Shown here piece after piece: positions 56,413 through 64,000 of a DNA stretch of 64,000 bases. Made by a program: the position numbers and the translations under genes. This stretch comes from Holtermannia corniformis (lineage: Eukaryota > Basidiomycota > Tremellomycetes > Holtermanniales): NCBI GenBank assembly GCA_001599935.1, contig BCIJ01000001.1, positions 64,277-128,276 on the forward strand, written 5' to 3'. The notes under the pieces were generated by a model. That model was given only the letters and a program-made list of their open reading frames with translations, searched no databases and was not told where the DNA came from. How positions within the stretch are numbered: position 1 is the stretch's first letter; the number at the start of each line of letters is the position of its first letter.

Positions 56413-57029
56413 TCACAAGACGCGCGGGACGTGTGGCGGCTGCGGATGTGCCTGCCACAGCCCCGGCCCCGCCTGCATGCCCATTGCAGCTTGTAGCAGG
56501 GCGGCTAGAAGGTGCATATGGACTGGATATTCACCGGGAGGAAGGACCTGTCCCAGGAATGTGAATGGTACCGGATCAAAAGCTTGGACCAAATTGCCGA
56601 GCCGCCTTGTCAGGTACATGTTGTAGGGATCGAATACGGCGAAAAAGGGGGTCCCCAAGCTTACCGATTCGGCGAAAGCCTGTCACATTTCAGCAAATCG
56701 TATCGTCACTATCGAGCGCTCACGAACTTGGGGCCATACCCAGGCTTCTAGCCAAGACCGAAAGCCGAAAGCCGCCAGCCGCGCGCAGAATGTTGCTGCC
56801 GAGTTGAATAGCTCAATAGCTCGTGTAGAAGGGCCCAGAGGTTCATGCCACTATATAGGCCTGGCTTGCCTTCGAATGCGATCGCATTGAACCAGCCGTC
56901 CGCCATGATGTTCGTGCGGCTGAATAGAAAACACGAGTCGGCAGTGACGCGGACGTCTCGCATTGCGTCATGCAGGTGCGGAAGCGGAGCGCCTCGGCTC
57001 CGCAAGAGATCCCAAGTATTCGACGTCAT
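56413..57029 (-). pseudogene. orphan gene broken by an 8-bp tandem duplication and a nonsense codon
   Basis: From ATG 57029 the frame reads MTSNTWDLLRSRGAPLPHLH through GLYSGMNLWALLHELL. It is then broken where the octamer aatagctc is repeated (56807-56814 and 56815-56822). One copy fewer would join the frame to FNSAATFCARLAAFGFRSWL, which continues to RSIVTIRFAEM. There it meets TGA, then resumes in the same frame with QAFAESVSLGTPFFAVFDPY to PFTFLGQVLPPGEYPVHMHL. The long uniform coding character on both sides of the lesions supports a recently lost gene. No family is recognised. Confidence 0.6.
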
Positions 57030-57107
57030 ATTCAACTGTAGGCGTATCAGTACATGAATCCCGATTGAAGAAAGACAGTCACCGATGGGCGCCTAGTTCT
57101 TTGTCCT

Positions 57108-57392
57108 CTAGGCAGTGGCCAGTCTTGTTCGTGTTTTTTGGAATTCACGCGTCGCCGCGATGAGCTTGTAAAAGAGATCGTTACGCTCATCGGGCGAGAG
57201 TGCATCCTGAAGAAGATGGTGATTCAAGAGTAGATTGAGGTATTGCCTTTGCGGCATACGCTCGGCTTGCGCGCCTCCGGCCTGGGCAATGACGTCTTTG
57301 CGCGCTTGTGGGCGGTCCGCCTCGGGCCTCGCTTCGCCCTTCGGTCGCTGTAGCCACCCGGTAGCCGCGGTGTGATCCATCACAGATGGCAT
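57108..57392 (-). CDS. partner gene of module copy B
   Basis: Starts at ATG 57392 (MPSVMDHTAATGWLQRPKGE). The block RPQARKDVIAQAGGAQAERM, RQYLNLLLNHHLLQDALSPD and FYKLIAATREFQKTRTRLAT corresponds to the minus-strand partner of copy A. 95 residues, mostly helical. The same frame is open upstream without an ATG to about 57470, so an earlier exon could exist. It is divergent from the gene at 57638 with 245 bp between the starts, reproducing the arrangement of copy A. Function unknown. Confidence 0.6.
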   Translation of the reverse strand: MPSVMDHTAATGWLQRPKGEARPEADRPQARKDVIAQAGGAQAERMPQRQYLNLLLNHHLLQDALSPDERNDLFYKLIAATREFQKTRTRLATA

Positions 57393-57637
57393 ATCGACTA
57401 CCGCTCTGAGCAGTGGGATCGGATGGGTGAAGGTTGCGAGGTGATCCACATAAGCGCGCGTGGCGGGTTCAAGGTCGTGATGTGTGTGAGTTCACGCTAA
57501 TGATTAAGCATGATCTTTGCACGGTTCCGGACGGCGTCACAGCCGCGGAACCACGCGGGGTTTACGGCGTTTCGTCGAGCAATGCCGGCGTTTGAGTCAG
57601 ACACGTCATCCTTGCATCCTGACGACCACTCCGCAGA

Positions 57638-58866
57638 ATGACCAATGGCGAGGCCCATACCATCACAACGGTGCAGAGCGTTGCCGATTACCTTGACGAG
57701 GTTCGCGACTATTCCTATTCCTCTGCACCTCGTGCAATCGCACACCAGCCATCCCTTCACCCTACGCGTCTCACAACTCGAGGACCGCAGCCGCTTGCTC
57801 CCTCGGCTGCGCGCCGTGCCAATGGCACACGTCTCGAGCTAAATGTAGATATGATCAGCTCCGCCAAGGCGGCTCTTGAAACAAACAACCGCTTCCGGTC
57901 TGCGAGGGACAAGGATTGGCGGTCCTCGATGGACAGTTCCTCTCGCTGGCGCCAGAAGGCGAGCGACAAGTTCTGGCCCGACCTAGGTAGTCTTCGTGCC
58001 AACTTGGCCGAATTCTACAGCACGACCTTGTTCAAGTTCTGCGACTATACACTGCTCGATTTGGGTGTCGACGTGGACACGGACCAAGCTTACATTACTT
58101 GCTTCGGCCGGAGCGCGGGCGAATGGTACAAGGTCGATCAGCGCACGGCGCCTACGCCCGACTACTTGCTCTCAGCGGAACCAATCAGCTGCCGCAATAG
58201 ATCCCTCGAAAGCACCGAGTCACCCTACTTGATTGGCGTGTTCTTCGAAGCCGAGCTGAATCCCGGCGCGCTCGCTCATCTTGCAACGAATGAGGCCACG
58301 TTCTCGGGCTCGTCGTGGCAGCTTCCGACGTCGGGTCGAGCTGGCGTAGATGCACAGGCGGTACCGGATGCGGCTACCCTGGACGAGACGATGGATGTCC
58401 TACGGCGCGTAGGTGTCCGCCGTAAAACCCAGGGCTAGTAAACTGACTTGATTGGTGACAGGTAGTAGTTAGCCTACACGACAACCACATGGACTATGGG
58501 TCCATCTTCACACCCGACACTGTCACGCACGTCTATCTCCACGGCAAGACACTTCAGATCGCGCCGACGGTCGTCGCTCGTGAGGCACCATCTGCCGAGG
58601 CATCATCTGCCGCGTTCGGCATGTTCGAGTCGTTCGTCTATGTCACCATGGCCGCGGTCCAAACACGTGTCTACGTCGACGGCAAGCATCACCTCGTCCC
58701 TCTCTTGACGCCAGCTCCCGACAAACGCATTACTCGCCGATCGGAACATCTTCTGATCAAAGCCCACGCTCGTCCGAGCACGCTCTCTACACCGACCAAA
58801 CATCTGCACAAGGTCGACTACACAGCGGACAATACTGCGACACAGTCGCAAGTGCTCGTGGAGTGA
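57638..58866 (+). CDS. duplicated orphan gene, module copy B
   Basis: Two exons, 57638-58408 and 58462-58866, 391 residues starting MTNGEAHTITTVQSVADYLD. It shares with copy A the blocks PSLHPTRLTTRGPQPLAPSA, AYITCFGRSAGEWYKV, APTPDYLLSAEP, RSLESTESPYLIGVFFEAEL, ALAHLATNEATFS and DNHMDYGSIFTPDTVTH. After KHHLVPLL it continues ~50 residues that copy A lacks, rich in Arg, Thr and His (HARPSTLSTPTKHLHKVDYT) and ending SQVLVE. Exon 2 contains an internal near-repeat, APSAEASSAA. No known domain, signal or membrane segment is present. The codon pattern and conserved spacing with copy A indicate a real protein under selection. Confidence 0.78.
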
Positions 58867-59546
58867 GCAGGCCGAACAAAAGCGAGGTCAGGTGAGACAG
58901 TGCAGGACGAGGGCGAGCAAGTGAGAGGGTTCGCGTCCACTGCGCGTCAGTAACGCATCTTTGTATATGGCAGCACGAGACATTTCTGGTAATGATTGTA
59001 AAATCTACTTCGGCAGTCAAGCCCGAATGGTGTCCATCTTCCGCAACAAACAGAAAATACAGTGACCACGCCCGTGCACCGAGGCAGCGTGCAAGGGCGC
59101 GAGCAGAGCAGGAACCACCTTGTTTAATGGCGGACGATTCCACTCTTTGTACTGCACCCGTGGTGAGTCTACTCGCTGTCACCTTGCACTTGCGCGAGTC
59201 TTCAGCACGACGTACGCTATTCGCAGCTCACAGCAACCCTTCGTGACGCACCCCACGTCCCCGAACGGTCCTGAAGACTGGTCATACGCGCGGTAAGGAG
59301 GCTTCCCTGTCACTCCCTACCATCAGCCGGTCGTGCGACAGACCTCTCAGATACACGCGCACACCAGACGCAAGCAGACCTCGCCGTGCCGTGATCAGGA
59401 AAGCATAGGAGTCAAGGGCAGGAGGTGTTTGCCGCCGGCTAATCGGATGATAGTGAGCATCAAAAATCAATCCGGCATAAGTCGGCTTTACTCGGACTGT
59501 CCAGTATATAATTATAGTAAAATTCCTCAAAACATACATAAAAATG
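58867..59546. other. intergenic region before tRNA-Gln
   Basis: No gene is supported. An AT-rich stretch (59485-59545, containing TATATAATTATAG) directly precedes the tRNA and may include its upstream promoter element. Confidence 0.5.
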
Positions 59547-59631
59547 TCCGGCGTGATCTAGTGGTTAGGATTCATGATTTTGACGTTGACATATAATTCA
59601 TGCTGCCCCGGTTCGAACCCGGGCGCCGGAT
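59547..59631 (+). tRNA. tRNA-Gln(TTG) with a 13-nt intron
   Basis: Acceptor TCCGGCG (59547-59553) pairs with CGCCGGA (59624-59630), discriminator T. The D arm closes AGTGGTTA. The anticodon stem CATGA (59573-59577) pairs with TCATG (59598-59602), and the loop gives anticodon TTG at 59580-59582 followed by A37. An intron of 13 nt lies after A37. The T arm is CCCGG-TTCGAAC-CCGGG. Shifting the stem by one base would read TTT (Lys), but the chosen stem gives five Watson-Crick pairs. A run of seven T follows ~40 bp downstream. Confidence 0.82.
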
Positions 59632-60649
59632 CTTAAGTGACCCGAGTTAGTCAACCAGCCGTAGGGCGAGATTTTTTTGCCACGCGGATTGATCGGTGAG
59701 CTCCCGCTCTCACGGAAGACTCACTGGCAAGGGCAGCCCCGTCATTCTTGGCCGAACCCCTGAGGGGCTGAAGACAGGGGAAGAGAAGAGATCGTCGGTG
59801 GATGTCCACGGTCCGAGGGTGCCGATGCGCAGCAGTGTGCGAAGCTACCAGTGAGTCCACCGTCGTATGAGGACTGGTAGTTTGCTTTGGCGGGGTCTGC
59901 GCTGTCGATCCGAGCCGGCAGGTGTGCATTTTTGTTGGGCTCGAGGCAGTCCGACAGGCAATTCCTATCGGTTGTGTCAGTTATGCGAGTGGCCAGGTGA
60001 CACACCACCGTGTCAACGCTTGTTGCGTTGTGCTCTTGTGAGGTAGACAGGCGCGTTCGTCCAGGCTTGATGAACGGTAGCTCCGGTCTCGTGCGCTCGA
60101 GCGGTGCTTCACTCTGTCGTTGTTCGCTGTCGACAATGATCAGTTGCCTGCTGTAGCTTGACTGCTCACTTGCATGAAGGCAAGCGACGGGCTAGGGCGA
60201 GCATACTGATTGTGAGGATGACTGTTCGATGGACCACCCTCTTACCCCTCGAGCGACCGGGCGTCACAGGATCCTAGCCGTTCTGATCCGAGAAGTATGA
60301 TCACTTTATGGCTTGATCGTGGCTGGACGGCGAGACCGACTCCGAAGCGCAGAGATCATCACTCGGACCGGTCTGTGCGATCAGGGGTAACGCACGGACG
60401 TGTGACGAGTTTCGATCACGCCACGCAGACGTCTTCGACTTGCTGCATAGCTATGGTCGGCGTCCAAGAGCACAGATGGTAGCGCCACGTCAGTAACCAC
60501 TCGTGTCGATCGCTTCGTAACGGACGCACACGTGAAAGGTTTCCCGATCTCGTGCGTGTAACGATCCATGCACTTTCCCGACGTCATGCGAGTTCAAACA
60601 CACATCGCGGCTGCAAGCAAGTGCTCACCTCCAACAATCATCTCCAAAC
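59632..60649. other. 1.0-kb intergenic region
   Basis: No supported gene. A T-rich heptamer at about 59671-59678 is a candidate Pol III terminator read-through site. Nothing else is recognised. Confidence 0.5.
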
Positions 60650-61352
60650 ATGGCATCAAAGCGTCTTACCCCTATCCTTGCAGCCGTCGGTCTCGGTACG
60701 TCTTCCCCTCGACATGTCCTCACACAGCTGATACGTCCAGGCGCCATCACAGGCATCTACATCTTCAAGGAGCCTGTTCAGCAAGCGGCCCATGATGTGA
60801 CTAGCTCGTCAGGCCCAAAGCCCAACCCTCCCGGTAGCAAACTCTCGAGTGAGAACACGGGCCATGCGGCCGGCGGCACGGGTGACAGCCATGGCAAGAA
60901 CACTGTCTCGAAGAGTTCTTCCGGCGAGTGAGTGCTTCGTTCTCGTGGCTTGGATCAGAGCTCATATACTTTTAGAGCATCAGCTGGACCTCACTCGAGC
61001 TTGAAGCATGGTGGCTCTTCACCAGTTGGACACGGTCAGCCCACGGTCGCCGGTACGACGTCTGAAGCGCGTTCAAGCAACTCGGGTTCGTCACTGTTTC
61101 GAACAAGCATTGACTGCCAACTGACAGCACCCAGTCGATCACTCGCCCAAGTTCCGTTCAAATCCCAACGAGCAGGACGGTACCTCTGGCGGCGGTCAGG
61201 GCGTCGCCGAGATGCGCGAGCGCAAGATGGAGGGGCGGGGGTTGCCATCGCCACAAGGCGGCGACACCAAGGCGCAGACCGTCGACGCACGCGAGGCGGA
61301 CGGCGAGGGCGGTGGTATCAAGAAGGGCCGCAAGTGGATTGGCGGGTGGTAG
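60650..61352 (+). CDS. small membrane-anchored orphan with a Gly/Ser/Asp-rich tail
   Basis: Four exons starting at 60650 (MASKRLTPILAAVGL). The first splice gives LGAITGIYIFKEPVQQAAHD, so the N-terminus is a single hydrophobic helix after two basic residues, like a mitochondrial inner-membrane or ER anchor. The remainder is Ser/Gly/Pro-rich and disordered (PKPNPPGSKLSSENTGHAAG). It ends with a charged block EMRERKMEGRGLPSPQGGDT and a KKGRKWIGGW tail. Splice junctions restore DHSPKFRSNPNEQDGTSGGG. No domain is recognised. It is convergent with the exonuclease gene. Confidence 0.65.
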
Positions 61353-61531
61353 AGGTGTGAAGTACAACAAACAATGACATAATATGCACCGATCCCAATG
61401 TTCTACCTGACACAAGACGGCATGGGCAGCGCCCACACGGACCAAAGCCATGGCAGCACCTGACGATAGCTTGTGCCGCGGAGGAACGATAGCCAGTGTT
61501 GGCATGGAGTTTCGTACCGCGTAGACGGCCC

Positions 61532-63838
61532 TCATGCCTCTCGATCTTGCTCGCCGTCAGAATATGACGCCGCCGTGTCGCCATCCTCGACCGCGCGCAA
61601 ATCATCCTTGAGTTGCCTGATGAAAGCATGATGTGATTTGCGCACATATGCGCCCGCCGGGATCTCCGCCATTAGGCGGCGCTTGATCTTCAAGTCAAAG
61701 TCCTCCGACATATAGTCGCGAGCGACGTTCATCACATAGCCGCTGAGACGCGTTGGTGAGGGGCTCGGCGAATATACATGACTCACTGAACGGTTGTTTC
61801 TTTAACGCCCATCGTGGCGGCCACCTCTGTAAAGCCCAAACCGCCAAGGTACAACTCATAGGCTTGAGCCTGTGTTCGTGGCGGGCCACCACCCGGTGAT
61901 CGCGGTCGAGTTTGGATACCGGCAACTGGGATCTTGTGGGTGCCGAGGTGCGTCGAGCATGCATCAAGGTCAATGTCGATACTCCGCTCCCTGGCCATTT
62001 CATTCAAGCGTAGGTAGATATGCAGGGAGGCGTATACGTCGTTGGCGGCATCTGCATCTTGTCAGTCCCACGACGTCCATTAACATACCCACTCACACTC
62101 GATTTGCGCCGGGTTGAGCGGCTTGCTCCAATCACTGATCCGGACCGAACCTTTGTCCAGCTCGTGGCGAAGATACATCTTGGACAGGTTCGCCAATGAG
62201 ATCAACTGGCTCCCTGGACCGGTGATGAGTGGATCGACTTTACGCGCGATCCAGGAGAGCTCGAGAAGTCCTTTCGGCTGCGAGATTGATTCCCAGTCAA
62301 AGTCGCGAACGAGCTTCTTCCCGTCACCTGCGACCTGCACGCCGGTTTTGTAGATGGCTTTGTTCGTGATGAGCTCGCGAACTCTGGGTGGAAGATCTGG
62401 GCAGGTTATTGCCGCCAACATGTCGAGCATAACCGGGCTTACCCTTCATGTCTGTCAAATGGATCAATATGACCATACGCTCATCGCATATTTGTACCAA
62501 CGCCGTCTTTTGCTCCTTGAACTCCCACCGGCCCTTGACGCCTGGCCTGTTCGAGGCAACCCACGTTCCCCCGACAGCGACCCGCTTAGCCGACTTTGGC
62601 GCGCCTTGGGGACGCTGAAAGCCAGATGTTGGCCACTCGAGGTCGAAACCCAACACTGGACCCTTCAGACACGCAACGAGGTCATCTGCTTCTTCAGCAC
62701 TACGAGTGTATACCACCTGCGGTGCGGAATGGCTTGTCGAGCCAGGCGGTACATAAGATGAATGTGAGAATGTCGGTAGGATGGTATCAGGGGCTGAAGT
62801 GTGCAGGCATGCTGCCAGCATGGCCGCAGTCTTGGAATTGGTCGCTTTACCTTTGCTCTTTGCAGCGGTAGGACGCTTGGATTTGTTAGAGAGTACGGAT
62901 GAGCTGCTGCGCGGTGGAGGGAACACGGCTGGCACAGACTGCGCCTTCGCGAGCGGTCTTCGACTTGGTCCTGGTCTGCTCATATTGACGTTGGGCGACG
63001 CATTCAGTTGCGGAATATCGGCCAAGGACATATCGGCAAGCATATCAGCCGCCTCGTCGTACCCGGACGCGCTTCTGGCGGTTGAAGAGCTCGAGCTCGA
63101 GCTGGAGGACGAGGAGAACGCGAATGCAAGTCGTGGTTTGGACGGACTAGGTGGTGGAAGCTGGGAAGGCCGGGAACTGTGGATCCCGAAGAAGGGGTGG
63201 ATAGTAGCCCTGGGTGGGGTATAGGCCGATCGAGGTAGAGGCGAGGTGTAGTGGGGTATCGCTCGGGGTCTGCGTAGCGGCGATGGTGATGTCGACGAGA
63301 GCGATATTGGCGAGTCGATCGAGCCTTTGAGGTTTGGGCTCGACCGTGAGCGACTCGGCGAGCTCTGTGATGGTCGTGTTGGCGTTGTACCAGCTGCATG
63401 CGACGATGGCGTTCTGACATCATTTGGTCGTCAACAAGTTCGCAAACTCGGGACGTGGACTCACGCACGGCCAAACGCTGCAAAGTTCAGCACAGGCCCG
63501 TCCCAAGCTACCACCTCGTCTCGGAGCTGATCGTCGAGTGTCCTGCCCAGCTTGGACGGCGTGCTGTGCGTTCGGACCCGGACGGCAGTAGAAGATCCGT
63601 TGGCGAGCATGACACGGCCAGACAGACTGCTCGCGAGACGAGCGACGGCAGGCGCCCGCCCGACGCTCGCTGGGATCCCGGGAATGGTGCGAGCGGCCCT
63701 GCTGGCTGATTGAGCGTGGTGAAGAGCAAGCGGGCGATATCGAAGCAATACGGTGACAAGTGATCGCTCAGGACGCGCGTAGGGTTCATCGGCGGTGATT
63801 CCTCGGTGGCGATTGGCGATGGGGATGATCTGGCGCAT
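61532..63838 (-). CDS. WRN-type 3'-5' exonuclease with a C-terminal HTH domain
   Basis: Starts at ATG 63838 (MRQIIPIANRHRGI). The first exon ends VLNFAAFGRA and is spliced over ~50 nt to a long Ser/Pro-rich disordered stretch. The DEDDy exonuclease follows: VLGFDLEWPTSGFQR (motif I, D and E), YKTGVQVAGDGKKLVRDFDW (motif II), then IEYAANDVYASLHIYLRL (motif III, catalytic D and Y). The motif III splice needs GAGT|GTGAGT, giving Y before AAND. The end has LYLGGLGFTEVAATMGVKET followed by TVH, an HTH like those after RecQ/WRN proteins. No helicase domain is present. It probably degrades 3' ends of DNA or RNA duplexes. Confidence 0.82.
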
Positions 63839-64000
63839 CACCTCGATGGCTGGCGATCCGGTTTATATGCCAAGGTTGCGAGAGACGAGGCTGTGATGTC
63901 TGCACGAGTAGTCCATCAGCCTGACAGCTTGACAGCCGCACAGACCTCGACCGCATTGATCCTGAAACCAAGCAACGCCCGAATCGTCAGGGATCAGCGT
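63839..64000. other. upstream region of the exonuclease gene, window edge
   Basis: Promoter of the exonuclease gene; nothing else is recognisable within the last 160 bases. Confidence 0.5.

Noticed and set aside
54000..58866. Divergent orphan pairs as a homeodomain mating-type (HD) locus
   Set aside because: The arrangement is similar (head-to-head, variable N-terminus, conserved C-terminal part), but no WFxNxR homeodomain motif is found in any of the proteins.
59547..59631. tRNA-Lys (TTT) reading
   Set aside because: It requires a weaker anticodon stem than the Gln(TTG) fold.

Overview
The window is nuclear DNA of a fungus, most probably a basidiomycete. Genes are compact and intron-rich. 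Most introns are about 45 to 60 nt, with GTGNGT-like donors, CTGAC/CTAAC branch points 8 to 20 nt before AG, and short exons. Coding sequence is GC-rich, and the left edge carries a Ty3/gypsy chromovirus. The genus cannot be named from the sequence alone.

Layout. 1-4.2 kb: right end of a chromodomain Ty3/gypsy element (5'-truncated by the window edge, 875-bp 3' LTR), then an intron-containing tRNA-Ala. 4.8-31.4 kb: ordinary housekeeping genes: an F-box-like protein, GDA1 GDPase, RAE1 mRNA export factor, ELP2 Elongator subunit, a C2H2 protein, UBA1 ubiquitin E1, EMC3, an unresolved minus-strand region, an MFS transporter, CHL1 helicase and mitochondrial CLPP. 32-43.5 kb: ribosomal protein eS1, then small orphan genes with a Cys...CxxC signature, interrupted by urate oxidase, GPI18 and a TRAP-alpha-like ER protein, and closed by RFA3. 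43.8-54 kb: an intracellular trypsin-fold protein, SQT1, a CCDC47/PAT-complex protein, the EB1-family gene, a coiled-coil orphan and CDT2. 54-59 kb: an accessory island with a duplicated divergent two-gene module (copies A and B), a decayed Ty1/copia fragment and a pseudogene. 59.5-64 kb: tRNA-Gln, a small membrane-anchored orphan and a WRN-type 3'-5' exonuclease with an HTH tail.

Connections. Several genes serve the secretory and ER membrane system (GDA1, EMC3, CCDC47, TRAP-alpha-like, GPI18). Others serve genome maintenance and the cell cycle (CHL1, RFA3, CDT2, EB1, the exonuclease). Four are WD40 proteins (RAE1, ELP2, SQT1, CDT2). These genes are scattered and do not form operons.

The most novel material is (i) the duplicated divergent module at 54-59 kb, whose intron and second exon are better conserved than its first exon, and (ii) the small CxxC orphan genes at 33-35 kb, with possible distant relatives at 40-42 kb. 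Coordinates given for spliced genes are the outer CDS limits. Exon positions were worked out by hand from splice consensus, frame and family motifs, and have not been tested against transcripts.
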